Assembly (NCBI GenBank): GCA_023404675.1
Contig: JAEYAW010000013.1
Span: 62,001 to 126,000 of the forward strand
Source: Pseudomonadota bacterium
GTDB taxonomy: Bacteria > Pseudomonadota > Alphaproteobacteria > Rhizobiales > Xanthobacteraceae
Length of the DNA: 64,000 bases
Reading direction: 5' to 3'
Shown: positions 1 through 9,102 of the stretch, one piece after another
Layout: each line of letters begins with the position of its first letter
How positions within the stretch are numbered: the stretch's first letter is position 1
Made by a program: the position numbers and the translations under genes
Notes under the pieces: model-generated
What the model was told of the DNA's origin: nothing
What the model saw: the letters and a program-made list of their open reading frames with translations, nothing else
Database searches by the model: none

Positions 1-1
1 C

Positions 2-2767
2 AACCCGCCGACCTACCGGAAGGTGAACCCGGCCGACTCGCCGATCCTGCTGCTGTCCGCCACCTCCGACACGCTGCCGCTGACCACGGTGAGCGACAGT
101 ATCGATGCGGGACTGGCGCAGCAGATCAGCCAGATGTCGGGCGTCGGCCAGGTCATCATCGGCGGCCAACAGAAGCCGGCCGTGCGCATCCAGATCGATC
201 CGGCGAAACTGATCTCGAAGGGATTGTCGCTGGAGGACATCCGCACGCCGCTGTCGGTGACCACGCTGGATGGTCCCAAGGGCACGGTGGACGGCCCGAC
301 GCGCAGTTTCACGATCTACGCCAACGATCAACTGCCGCAGTCGCAGGACTGGAACGACGTCATCGTCGCCTATCGCAACGGCGCGCCGCTGCGGGTGCGC
401 GACATCGGGCAGGCGGTGACCGGGCCGGAAGACGTGCGGCAGGCTGCGTGGGCCAATGGCAAGCGCGGCATGTTCCTGATCATCTTCAAGCAGCCGGGCG
501 CCAACGTCATCGATACGGTGGACCGGGTGAAGGCGGCGCTGCCGCGCATGATCGCGGCGCTGCCGCCCGCGATCCACGTCGATGTGCTGAGCGACCGGAC
601 CCAGACGATCCGCGCCGCGGTGTTCGATGTGCAGCTCACCCTGCTCCTGACCATCGCGTTGGTGATCGCGGTGATCTTCCTGTTCCTGCGCAATGTCTGG
701 GCGACCGTTATTCCGAGCGTCACCGTGCCGCTGTCGCTGCTCGGCGCGTGCGCGCTGATGTGGCCGTTCGGCTATTCGCTCGACAATCTCTCGCTGATGG
801 CGCTCACCATCGCGGTCGGTTTCGTCGTCGACGACGCCATCGTGATGTTGGAGAACATCACCCGCCACATCGAGGCGGGCGAAACGCCGATGGCCGCCGC
901 CTTCAAGGGCGCGAAGGAAATCGGCTTCACCATCGTCTCCATCAGCATCTCGCTGATCGCCGTGCTGATCCCGCTGCTGCTGATGGGCGGCATCATCGGT
1001 CGTCTGTTCCGCGAGTTCGCGGTGGTGCTGACGCTCACCATTCTGGTGTCGATGTTCGTCGCGCTCACCCTGACGCCGATGATGGCGTCCCGTTTCCTGC
1101 GGGCGCATTCGGAGGAGCGGCACGGCTGGTTCTACAATATCACCGAGCGTGGCTTCGATGCGATGCTGCGCGGTTACGAGCGCGGTCTCGATGTCGTCAT
1201 GAGACACAGCTTCATCACGCTGCTGGTGTTCTTCGCCACGGTGGGGCTGACGGTCTATCTGTTCATGGTGATCCCGAAGGGTTTCTTCCCGCAGCAGGAC
1301 ACCGGCATGATCACCGGCACGACCGAGGCCGGGCAGGACATCTCCTTCGCGGACATGCAGAAGCGCCAGGAGGCTCTCGGCCAGATCGTGCTCAACGATC
1401 CGGACGTCGCGACCGTTGGCATGTTCATCGGCGGCACCACCGCGTCGATCAATACGGGCCGTCTCTACATCACGCTGAAGCCGCTGGAGGAGCGGGGCGC
1501 CAGCGCGCAGGAGATCATCGCGCGGCTGCGGCCGCAGTTCGAGAAGGTCGAGGGGGCGCGTGCGTTTCTTCAGGCCGCGCAGGATGTGCGGCTCGGCGGG
1601 CGGCCGACCCGGACGCAGTTCGAATACACCCTGCAGGATGCGAATCTCGACGAGCTGAACGAGTGGGCTCCGAAAATCCTGCAGAAGATGCAGACGCTGC
1701 CGGAGTTGCGGGACGTCGCTTCCGATCAGCAGACCCAGGGCACCACGCTGACCCTCAAGATCGATCGCGACAGCGCCTCGCGCTTCGGCATCACCATGCA
1801 GGCGATCGACGACACCCTGTACAGCGCCTTCGGCCAGCGGCAGATCTCGCAGATCTTCACCCAGCTCAACACCTATCGGGTGATCCTCGAAGTGCTGCCC
1901 GAACTGCGTGGCGATCCGAAGACGCTTGAGAAGCTGTATGTGAAGTCGCCGAACTCCGGCGAACTCGTTCCGCTATCGACCTTCGCGCAGTGGTCGACCG
2001 TTCCGGTGCGTCCGTTGTCGATCAGCCATCAGGGGCAGTTTCCCTCGGTGACCATCAGCTTCAACCTGGCTCAGGGCGTGGCGCTCGGCGACGCCACGCA
2101 GGCGGTGGAGAGCGCGATGACCGAGCTCGGGACGCCGCCGACGCTGAACTCCAGTTTCCAGGGCACGGCTCAGGCGTTCCAGCAGTCGCTGTCCACGATC
2201 CCGCTGCTGATCGTCGCGGCGCTGGTGGTCGTCTATCTGATCCTCGGCATTCTGTACGAGAGCTACATCCATCCGCTGACGATCCTCTCGACGCTGCCGT
2301 CGGCCGGCGTCGGCGCCATCGCCACCCTCATGCTGTTCGGCTTCGACTTCAGCCTGATCGCGCTGATCGGCATCATCCTGCTGATCGGCATCGTGAAGAA
2401 GAACGGCATCATGCTGGTGGACTTCGCCATCGTCGCCGAGCGCGACGAGGGCCTGTCGCCGGAGGCGGCGATCCGCAAGGCGGCGCTGCTGCGCTTCCGC
2501 CCCATCATGATGACGACCATGGCCGCATTGCTCGGCGGCGTGCCGCTGATGCTCGGTCATGGCACCGGCGCGGAAATCCGCCAGCCGCTGGGCTATGCGA
2601 TGGTCGGCGGCCTGATCGTCAGTCAGGTGCTGACGCTGTTCACGACGCCGGTGATCTATGTCTATCTCGATCGTTTCTCGCACTGGTTGTCGGGTGTCGG
2701 CCGCAGGTCCGCTCGTCCGCCGCACAAGGTGGCGGGGGAGGCCGGCGTGAAGGAAGCCGCCGAGTAG
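2..2767 (+). CDS. RND multidrug efflux permease, MdtB/MdtC-like (5' end missing)
   Basis: This inner-membrane proton antiporter is the pump subunit of a tripartite drug efflux system. The frame is already open at the window edge, so the first ~120-130 of the usual ~1040 residues are missing and 921 remain. Visible are the docking and porter regions, a first helix block with the paired aspartates of the proton relay (VGFVVDDAIVMLEN), the KGFFPQQDTG segment typical of MdtB/MdtC-type pumps, and a second helix block with the relay lysine (GIVKKNGIMLVDFA). The C-terminal tail is basic and soluble. The membrane-fusion partner and any second RND subunit would lie upstream, outside the window. Substrates cannot be read from the sequence. 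Confidence 0.93.
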   Translation, partial: NPPTYRKVNPADSPILLLSATSDTLPLTTVSDSIDAGLAQQISQMSGVGQVIIGGQQKPAVRIQIDPAKLISKGLSLEDIRTPLSVTTLDGPKGTVDGPTRSFTIYANDQLPQSQDWNDVIVAYRNGAPLRVRDIGQAVTGPEDVRQAAWANGKRGMFLIIFKQPGANVIDTVDRVKAALPRMIAALPPAIHVDVLSDRTQTIRAAVFDVQLTLLLTIALVIAVIFLFLRNVWATVIPSVTVPLSLLGACALMWPFGYSLDNLSLMALTIAVGFVVDDAIVMLENITRHIEAGETPMAAAFKGAKEIGFTIVSISISLIAVLIPLLLMGGIIGRLFREFAVVLTLTILVSMFVALTLTPMMASRFLRAHSEERHGWFYNITERGFDAMLRGYERGLDVVMRHSFITLLVFFATVGLTVYLFMVIPKGFFPQQDTGMITGTTEAGQDISFADMQKRQEALGQIVLNDPDVATVGMFIGGTTASINTGRLYITLKPLEERGASAQEIIARLRPQFEKVEGARAFLQAAQDVRLGGRPTRTQFEYTLQDANLDELNEWAPKILQKMQTLPELRDVASDQQTQGTTLTLKIDRDSASRFGITMQAIDDTLYSAFGQRQISQIFTQLNTYRVILEVLPELRGDPKTLEKLYVKSPNSGELVPLSTFAQWSTVPVRPLSISHQGQFPSVTISFNLAQGVALGDATQAVESAMTELGTPPTLNSSFQGTAQAFQQSLSTIPLLIVAALVVVYLILGILYESYIHPLTILSTLPSAGVGAIATLMLFGFDFSLIALIGIILLIGIVKKNGIMLVDFAIVAERDEGLSPEAAIRKAALLRFRPIMMTTMAALLGGVPLMLGHGTGAEIRQPLGYAMVGGLIVSQVLTLFTTPVIYVYLDRFSHWLSGVGRRSARPPHKVAGEAGVKEAAE

Positions 2768-2823
2768 CCGCGGGCCTCGCCGAGATTCCGGGGCGTTGGA
2801 CAGAATCCAGATGCAATTGGTTA

Positions 2824-2843
2824 CCGGAATGTTAGCATTCCGG
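2824..2843. repeat. Perfect inverted repeat immediately before the ogt start
   Basis: CCGGAATG and CATTCCGG are separated by TTAG and end one base before the ATG at 2845. The repeat occupies the place where a Shine-Dalgarno sequence would be. It could be an operator or an mRNA hairpin that limits initiation. No T-run follows, so it is not a terminator. Confidence 0.5.
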
Positions 2844-2844
2844 C

Positions 2845-3429
2845 ATGGCAGGGTATGCGTTCACATTCTTCGGGACGGCCATCGGTCGCTGCGGTGTCGC
2901 GTGGAGCGAGCGCGGCGTCGCCTCGGTCATGCTGCCCGAGGCGCGCGAGATCGACACCTGGCGGCGGATGCTGCAACGGTTTCCCGGCGGGAGAGAGACG
3001 ACCCGTCCGCCGCACGACGTACACGAGGCAATCGACGGCATGGTCGGGCTGCTGGCCGGAGAGGCCGTGGATCTCGGCGATATCGAACTCGATCTCGGCG
3101 GCGTCCCGGCCTTCGAGCGGCGGGTGTATGCCGTGACCCGCAGCATCCCGCGCGGCGAGACCCTGACTTATGGCGAGGTCGCGAGGCGGCTTGGCGCATC
3201 TGGTGCGCCGCGCGCGGTCGGTCAGGCGCTGGGGAAGAACCCGGTGCCGATTATCGTGCCATGCCATCGGGTGCTGGCTGCGGATGGCGCGACGGGCGGA
3301 TTTTCCGCGCCGGGCGGCGTCGCCACCAAGTTCCGCATTCTCACCATCGAAGGAGCCCTGGCTCCCTCCCGCGCGCCGACCTTGTTCGATGTCCTGTTGT
3401 CGGTGCCGCCGACGCGCACGCCGCGGTGA
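2845..3429 (+). CDS. ogt: Methylated-DNA--[protein]-cysteine S-methyltransferase
   Basis: This suicide repair enzyme moves the methyl group of O6-methylguanine (and O4-methylthymine) to its own cysteine. The active site PCHRV is present near residue 140, followed by the GGFSAPGG segment that closes the active site. The upstream SIPRGETLTYGEVA helix region is the DNA-binding helix-turn-helix with the arginine-finger area. At 194 residues the length fits Ogt/AdaB proteins without an Ada activator domain. The ATG at 2845 is chosen because the next residues (MAGYAFTFFGTAIGRCG) look like the start of the N-terminal ribonuclease H-like domain. No ribosome binding site is visible; an inverted repeat sits there instead. 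The gene converges on the MATE gene with a 3-bp gap. Confidence 0.95.
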   Translation: MAGYAFTFFGTAIGRCGVAWSERGVASVMLPEAREIDTWRRMLQRFPGGRETTRPPHDVHEAIDGMVGLLAGEAVDLGDIELDLGGVPAFERRVYAVTRSIPRGETLTYGEVARRLGASGAPRAVGQALGKNPVPIIVPCHRVLAADGATGGFSAPGGVATKFRILTIEGALAPSRAPTLFDVLLSVPPTRTPR

Positions 3430-3432
3430 TGG

Positions 3433-4860
3433 TCACGCGGCCTCGCGCGGTCCCCAGCGCGTGAGCCAGACGGCGAGGGTGCACAGCACGCCGAGCACCA
3501 CCATCGACAGTCCGGCCAGCCAGAAGAAGCTCGAAGCCTTGGCGTCGTGGGCAACCAGCCATGCTCCGCCGGCTGCGACGAAAACGAGGCGCGCCGTCTG
3601 CGCTATCACCGGCCCGATCATCTTTGCCGCACCCTGCGACGAAAAATAGATCGACATCGCGAGGCCCATGAAGCCGTACAGTGGCCCGGCGATGGCGAGA
3701 TAGGATTGCCCGGACTGCACCACGCCGGGATCGTCCGTGAACATATGGATCCAGAGGTCGGGTGAGGCCGCGATCAGCGTGCCGATGATGCCGACCAGAA
3801 GAAATGCGGTGATCCCGCCCGTCCAGGCGATGCGCCGGGCGCGCCGCACGAGTCCTGCGCCGATCGCCATGCCGACCATCGGGACCGAGGCAGCGCCGAT
3901 GGCGTAGGCGGCCGTGATCAGCATGAATTCCAGCCGCACGCCGATGCCGTAGCCGGCCAGCACGTCGTTGCCGAACGGGGCCAGCATGTGGGTCATGATC
4001 GCCACCGTCAGAACCGACTGCAGAGGCGAGAAGCAGGAGATCAGCCCGACGCTGAGGATGTCGAAGAACATGCCGCGGTGCAGCTTGAAGCCGCGCAGTA
4101 TGGGCCGTACGCGGGCGCGGCCCGAAAAGATGTGCCAGCCCATCACCACCACGGCCAGTGACATGGCGATCAGGGTGCCGGTCGCAACGCCGGGCATGCC
4201 GAACTGCGGGATCGGGCCGAGGCCGAGCCCGAGAATGCCGCCGAACACAATCTGAGCGATCGAGGCCAGCAGGATCATGGCCGACGGCAGCCGCATGTTG
4301 CCGGTGCCGCGCAGGATCGCGGCGAGGCTGTTCATCAGCCAGGGGATGCACGCGCCGCCGAAAAAGATGGTGATGTAGGAACCCGCGTCGGAGAGCACCC
4401 GGCCGCGCCCGCCGAGCTGCTGGAGCAGATACGGACCGGCCGCCAGCATGCCGATGGTGAAGACGAGGCCGAAGCCCAATCCGTTGAGGAGCGCGTGGCT
4501 CGCCAGCATCGCGGCGCGCCGCTGATCGTCGGCGCCCAGTGCGCGGGCAATCGCCGAGGCGACGCCGCCGCCCATGGCGCCGCCGGACATGGTCATCGTC
4601 AGCATCACGAAGGGAAAGACGAGCGCCATGGCGGCCAGTGGCTCGGTGCCGAGCCGGCCGATATAGGAGGTCTCGGCGATCACCACGCAGGTGCCGGCCG
4701 TCAGCGCTACCGCATTCGGGGTCGCGAGGCGCAGCAGGGTGGGAAGAATCGGGCCTTCGAGCAGCGGGTTGGAGCGTCGCGGCGGAGGCGCAGGAGAAGG
4801 CAGCGGCGCAGGCGTCTCCTTGCCCACGGCCGGCAATTCTGCCGCTGCGAGATCGGTCAT
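3433..4860 (-). CDS. MATE family multidrug/sodium antiporter
   Basis: A 475-residue inner-membrane protein with about twelve hydrophobic segments and the MATE layout of two six-helix halves. The N-terminus is a ~40-residue proline-rich cytoplasmic tail, followed by GPILPTLLRLATPNAVALTA, which resembles the first MATE helix. The glycine-rich GGAMGGGVASAIARALG loop between helices 2 and 3 is typical of the family. It exports cationic or organic compounds in exchange for H+ or Na+; the substrate is not predictable. It stands alone, facing ogt, with 159 bp upstream before the acyl-CoA dehydrogenase gene on the same strand. A second, distant MATE gene lies at 58437-59783. Confidence 0.92.
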   Translation of the reverse strand: MTDLAAAELPAVGKETPAPLPSPAPPPRRSNPLLEGPILPTLLRLATPNAVALTAGTCVVIAETSYIGRLGTEPLAAMALVFPFVMLTMTMSGGAMGGGVASAIARALGADDQRRAAMLASHALLNGLGFGLVFTIGMLAAGPYLLQQLGGRGRVLSDAGSYITIFFGGACIPWLMNSLAAILRGTGNMRLPSAMILLASIAQIVFGGILGLGLGPIPQFGMPGVATGTLIAMSLAVVVMGWHIFSGRARVRPILRGFKLHRGMFFDILSVGLISCFSPLQSVLTVAIMTHMLAPFGNDVLAGYGIGVRLEFMLITAAYAIGAASVPMVGMAIGAGLVRRARRIAWTGGITAFLLVGIIGTLIAASPDLWIHMFTDDPGVVQSGQSYLAIAGPLYGFMGLAMSIYFSSQGAAKMIGPVIAQTARLVFVAAGGAWLVAHDAKASSFFWLAGLSMVVLGVLCTLAVWLTRWGPREAA

Positions 4861-5019
4861 GGCGTTTCCTGATCGCGATCAGGACAGCCCGACCGCATAA
4901 ATTTAAAATCTTGTTCGTTAAAACAGAACGTTATCATCAATCGCAAGCGCCGACCCGCGCGTAATGCGCATGGGTTCAATGCCGTCGCGGCCGCCGGGTG
5001 TCCGGCGGCGACGTATCCG

Positions 5020-6789
5020 TCAGGCCGCGAGATATGTCGCGGCGTCGGCGAGGCTGACCTCGCGCTCACCGAGCAGCAGGCCGGCGATCCGGGCGTCCCG
5101 CCGGCTGTCGAGCGGAGCGAACGGATCCTGCGGCGTCAGCCGATGATCGACCACCATGCGCGCCACCAGCATGCGGCGGGCGTCGCCGCGCAGTGCGTGG
5201 ATGCGTGAACCTTCCCAGGTCATCACGGCGGCGCTGGCGACATGATAGAGCGCGCCCGCGGCGCGGCGGGCGTCGGCCTCGTTCTCCGCGCGGCTCGCGA
5301 CCTCGCGCGCGAAGGTCACGGCGCGGTCCGTCATGACGTGCAGCCGGTCGCGCCAGTGCTGCGGCGCCGTCGGCGCATCATCGATGCGGGCGTGGGTGTC
5401 GGCGGCAAAGACGGTTTCCGCGCCGTGGCGGCCGACGGCGCGGGTCAGCGCGTCGAGCGCGACGATGTTGCCGGTGCCTTCCCAGATCGAGCCGAGATGG
5501 GCATCGCGCAACAGGCGCGGCGGAATGAATTCCTCGATGTAACCGATGCCGCCGCGCATCTCCATCGCCTCGCCGCAAACCTTCCGGGCATCGCGGGTGG
5601 CGCGATACTTCAGGGTCGGCGTGAGGATGCGCAGCAGCGCCGCCGCATCCTGGCTGCCCGCCTCGGCGCGGTCGAGAGCATTGGCGGTGACGAAGCTCAT
5701 GGAGACGGCCTGCTCCGTCGCCAGCAGGATCTTCATCATCTGCCGCAGCGCCAGCGGCTTGTCGATGATGCGGCTGCCGAACACCACGCGGTGGTTCGCG
5801 ACCGTCGTGGCGTCGTGGTAGGCGCGGCGCATCAGGGCCGCCGACTTCACGCCGTTGGACAGGCGCGACCAGTTGACCATCTCGGCCATCTGCACGAAGC
5901 CGCGATCGAGGCGGCCGACCGCATAGGCGACCGCGCCTTCCAGCTTGATCTCGCCGGACGCCATCGAGCGCGTGCCGAGCTTGTCCTTGAGCCGGACGAT
6001 CCGGTAGTTGTTCGGCGAACCGTCGTCGAGGAAACGTGGCATCAGGAACAGGCCGACGCCGCGCGTGCCGGGCGGTGCGCCTTCCGGCCGCGCCAGCAGC
6101 ATCACAATCTTCGCGTCCGCATTGGAGCAGAACCACTTCTCGCCATAGAGACGGAAGTGGTCGTCCTGCCGCACCGCGACCGTGGTCAGCCTGCCGACGT
6201 CGGAGCCGCCTTCCTTCTCGGTCATGAACTGGCCGCCCTGGGTCAGCCGGTCCATGTCGGTCTGGGTCAGGCCATCGAGATACTTCGCTTTGAGAGCTGC
6301 GTCGCCGAACCGCGACAGCAGCCGCGCTGCACCGTCGGTGACGTTGATCGGGCAGCCCATGCCGAATTCGGTCTGGTTGAACAGAAACGTAAAGGCATGC
6401 TTGGCGACGGATGGATAGGTTTCCGCCCAGCCGAGAATCCCAGCGCGATGCGACATCGCGTGGATGCCGAATCGACCGAAGGCGGCGTTCTCCAGTTCGC
6501 GATAGGCCGGGTGATATTCGATCCACTGCCGGTCGCGGCCGAAGCGGTCGCGCTGGTGCAGCACCGGCGGGTGCCGGTCGGCGAGCCGGGCGCAGGCGTC
6601 GAGATGATCGCCTGCCAGCGCGCCGAGCGCGTCGAGATGCGGATCGATGTGCTGGAATAACGGCGCGGGCAGATAGAGCCGCAGCAGATCGGCCAGCACC
6701 GGATCGGCGCGATAGAAATTGAGGCCGGTGGTGTCGGGCGCGATGGCGTCCGATCCCTGCGGCACGTTGCGGTCCGCGATCGCATCCAT
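5020..6789 (-). CDS. Acyl-CoA dehydrogenase, AidB-like
   Basis: A 589-residue FAD enzyme of the acyl-CoA dehydrogenase superfamily. The N-terminal extension, FNQTEFGMGCPINVTDGAARL, TEKEGGSDVG and GEKWFCSNADA segments match the AidB/isovaleryl-CoA dehydrogenase subgroup, whose members are longer than the ~380-residue beta-oxidation enzymes. The C-terminal helical domain has MRGGIGYIEEF and SIWEGTGNIVALD, the expected catalytic-loop area. AidB-type proteins are linked to alkylation stress, and ogt lies 2 kb away, but many relatives simply oxidise branched or aromatic acyl-CoAs, so the role is open. It follows the MDR-type reductase gene by about 48 bp on the same strand, so the two may be cotranscribed. 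Confidence 0.9.
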   Translation of the reverse strand: MDAIADRNVPQGSDAIAPDTTGLNFYRADPVLADLLRLYLPAPLFQHIDPHLDALGALAGDHLDACARLADRHPPVLHQRDRFGRDRQWIEYHPAYRELENAAFGRFGIHAMSHRAGILGWAETYPSVAKHAFTFLFNQTEFGMGCPINVTDGAARLLSRFGDAALKAKYLDGLTQTDMDRLTQGGQFMTEKEGGSDVGRLTTVAVRQDDHFRLYGEKWFCSNADAKIVMLLARPEGAPPGTRGVGLFLMPRFLDDGSPNNYRIVRLKDKLGTRSMASGEIKLEGAVAYAVGRLDRGFVQMAEMVNWSRLSNGVKSAALMRRAYHDATTVANHRVVFGSRIIDKPLALRQMMKILLATEQAVSMSFVTANALDRAEAGSQDAAALLRILTPTLKYRATRDARKVCGEAMEMRGGIGYIEEFIPPRLLRDAHLGSIWEGTGNIVALDALTRAVGRHGAETVFAADTHARIDDAPTAPQHWRDRLHVMTDRAVTFAREVASRAENEADARRAAGALYHVASAAVMTWEGSRIHALRGDARRMLVARMVVDHRLTPQDPFAPLDSRRDARIAGLLLGEREVSLADAATYLAA

Positions 6790-6837
6790 GGCCGTTTCCT
6801 CGTTCTTGTTGTGTTGCGGCCGAACTTACACTGGCGT

Positions 6838-7836
6838 TCAGACCCGCACCATCCGCTTGCCGCGGTTGGCGCCCGCGAGCAGCCCGATCAGCGCCTGCGG
6901 CGTGTTCTCCAGCCCGTCGACGATGTCTTCCTGCACCGTGAGCTTGCCCGCATCGACCCACGATTTCAGGTCGGCCAGCGCCGCGTCGCGCTGGTCGTCG
7001 AAGTCCATCACGATGAACCCCTGCATGGTGAGGCGCTTCACCACGAGCAGGCCCGGAATGCCGCGCGGCCCATGGGCGGAGGGCGTGCGGTCGTATTGCG
7101 AGACCGCGCCGCAGCAGGCGATGCGGCCGTGCATGTTCATCTGCGGCAGGCAGGCTTCGAGGATGTCGCCGCCGACATTGTCGAAATAGACATCGATGCC
7201 CTTCGGCGCAGCCGCGCGCAACGCCTTGAACAGTGCGCCGTCCTTATAGTCCACCGCTGCATCGAACCCGAGTTCGTCGGTGAGCCAGCGGCATTTCTCC
7301 GCGCCGCCCGCGATGCCGACGACGCGGCAGCCCTTGATCTTCGCGATCTGCCCGACGATGGAGCCGACCGATCCGGCCGCCGCCGAGACCACGACGGTTT
7401 CGCCGGGTTTCGGTTTGCCGACATGGAGCAGGCCGAAATAGGCGGTCAGGCCGGCGATGCCGTAGACGCTCAGGAGATGCGTCATCGGCTCGATCTTCGG
7501 GAGCTTGGTCAGCGCTTTGGCCGGAAGCGTGGCATAGTCCTGCCAGCCGGTATCGGCGAACACGAGGTCGCCCGGCGCGAAGCCCGCTGCCTTCGATTCG
7601 ATGATTTCGGCGACGCCGCCGCCCGCCATCACCGAATCCGCTTCCACCGCCGAGCGGTAGGTCGCGCCCTGCATCCAGGCCCGGTTGGCGGCGTCGAGCG
7701 AGATGTAGCGGACCCGGACCAGAACCTCGCCGTCCTTCGGCGCGGGAACCGGGCCTTCCGCCAGCCGGAAATGGCGGGGTTCGAGCTTTTCGGTCGGCTT
7801 CTCGACCAGTAGAACCTGCCGGTTTGTTACACCCAT
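6838..7836 (-). CDS. NADP-dependent MDR-family oxidoreductase (CurA/YncB-like)
   Basis: A 332-residue zinc-free medium-chain reductase. The N-terminal GroES-like domain contains EVLVRVRYISLDAANRAWM, typical of the prostaglandin reductase/leukotriene dehydrogenase subgroup. The Rossmann domain has the VSAAAGSVGSIVGQIAKIKG nucleotide-binding turn, and GIDVYFDNVGGDI is a subgroup hallmark. These enzymes reduce alpha,beta-unsaturated ketones with NADPH. I start at ATG 7836 rather than the first ATG at 7872, because GGGGAGG sits five bases upstream of 7836 and the extra 12 residues are unlike the family. It probably heads a two-gene unit with the acyl-CoA dehydrogenase. Confidence 0.9.
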   Translation of the reverse strand: MGVTNRQVLLVEKPTEKLEPRHFRLAEGPVPAPKDGEVLVRVRYISLDAANRAWMQGATYRSAVEADSVMAGGGVAEIIESKAAGFAPGDLVFADTGWQDYATLPAKALTKLPKIEPMTHLLSVYGIAGLTAYFGLLHVGKPKPGETVVVSAAAGSVGSIVGQIAKIKGCRVVGIAGGAEKCRWLTDELGFDAAVDYKDGALFKALRAAAPKGIDVYFDNVGGDILEACLPQMNMHGRIACCGAVSQYDRTPSAHGPRGIPGLLVVKRLTMQGFIVMDFDDQRDAALADLKSWVDAGKLTVQEDIVDGLENTPQALIGLLAGANRGKRMVRV

Positions 7837-8098
7837 CGACGCCTCCCCGTATTCGTTCCTTTGTGGAACCAATGATTTGACAGGAGCCCTACGTCATTTC
7901 GGCGGCGAGGGAAAGGCGCGGTTCTTTGTTGAAATGAACCACCGTGTCGGTTGTGGCCACCAGTCATGCGCCTTTTTTTCTTGACGAAAACGTGCTGCGA
8001 CGCCATCAAGAAGCGCAATTGTCAAACGGCCAGAACGACTTCGTGCGTTGCACATAAGACTTGTTCCAGCTTTCGGCCTTCGAGTGGCATAGCATCCC

Positions 8099-8872
8099 AT
8101 GAGCGCCTTCTTTCACGAAAAAGTCCTGTCGGTTCACCACTGGACCGAGACTCTCTTCAGTTTCCGCGCGACGCGCGACGCCTCCTTCCGCTTCAACAGC
8201 GGCCAGTTCGCCATGATCGGGCTGGAAGTGGACGGCCGTCCGCTGCTGCGCGCCTACAGCATGGCCAGCGCCAACCACGAGGAGACGCTTGAGTTCTTCT
8301 CGATCAAGGTGCCGGACGGCCCGCTGACCTCGCGCCTGCAGAAGATCAAGGAAGGCGACACCATCCTGGTTGGCCGCAAGGCCACCGGAACGCTGGTCGC
8401 CGACAACCTGTTCCCCGGCAAGCGGCTGATGCTCCTGTCCACCGGCACGGGCCTCGCGCCATTCACCAGCATCATCAAGGATCCGGACATCTACGACCGG
8501 TTCGACCAGATCCTGCTGGTGCATGGCTGCCGCCAGGTGGCCGAGCTGGCCTATGGCGAGAGCATCGTCGAGGGGCTGCGCAACGACGAGATGTTCGGCC
8601 CGCTCGTCGACGAGAAGCTGACCTACTACCCCACGGTGACCCGCGAGCCGTTCCGCAACCGTGGCCGCATCACCGACCTGATCGCCTCGGGTCAGCTATT
8701 CAACGACATCCAGCAGGGGCCGCTCGACATCGAGACCGACCGCATCATGCTGTGCGGCAGCCCGGCGATGCTGGAAGATCTGCGCAACATGTTCGACGCG
8801 CGCGGCTTCGTGGAAGGCAGCCACAGCGAGCCGGGTCACTACGTGATCGAGAAGGCGTTCGTCGAGAAATAA
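8099..8872 (+). CDS. fpr: Ferredoxin--NADP reductase
   Basis: A 257-residue FAD flavoprotein that exchanges electrons between NADPH and ferredoxin/flavodoxin. The FAD-binding barrel carries RAYSMASANHEETLEFF (R-x-Y-S FAD motif). The NADP domain has the LLSTGTGLAPF phosphate loop, LVHGCRQVAELAY and the MLCGSPAM segment. The C-terminus EKAFVEK is the extended tail of subclass I bacterial Fpr (Rhodobacter/Pseudomonas type). The gene stands alone between opposite-strand and downstream genes and is followed by a clear rho-independent terminator. About 260 bp upstream is noncoding and should contain its promoter; in relatives fpr responds to oxidative stress, but no operator is recognisable here. 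Confidence 0.95.
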   Translation: MSAFFHEKVLSVHHWTETLFSFRATRDASFRFNSGQFAMIGLEVDGRPLLRAYSMASANHEETLEFFSIKVPDGPLTSRLQKIKEGDTILVGRKATGTLVADNLFPGKRLMLLSTGTGLAPFTSIIKDPDIYDRFDQILLVHGCRQVAELAYGESIVEGLRNDEMFGPLVDEKLTYYPTVTREPFRNRGRITDLIASGQLFNDIQQGPLDIETDRIMLCGSPAMLEDLRNMFDARGFVEGSHSEPGHYVIEKAFVEK

Positions 8873-8906
8873 CGCGCCGCAAAATCGGCCGTTTCGGATT
8901 TTCGGA

Positions 8907-8937
8907 GCCGCGTCCCCAATGAGGGGCGCGGCTTTTT
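8907..8937 (+). terminator. Intrinsic terminator of fpr
   Basis: GCCGCG plus CCCC pairs with GGGG plus CGCGGC around a short AATGA loop with one bulged T, followed by TTTTT. It starts 34 bases after the fpr stop codon and acts on the plus strand. Confidence 0.85.
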
Positions 8938-9102
8938 CGTTCCGGCAGGTTTCTGGCTCCCGGTTCCGCGATGCTGTAGCCTCGGGCGCTGAGCTTCGGA
9001 AATCGGGTCACACGATCTTTGCGAGAATGCGCGACATCCGGCAGTGATGCTCGCGCGGTCCTGCGGGGTTGCGGGCCGGTCAGGAAACTGCGGAAGATAT
9101 TT

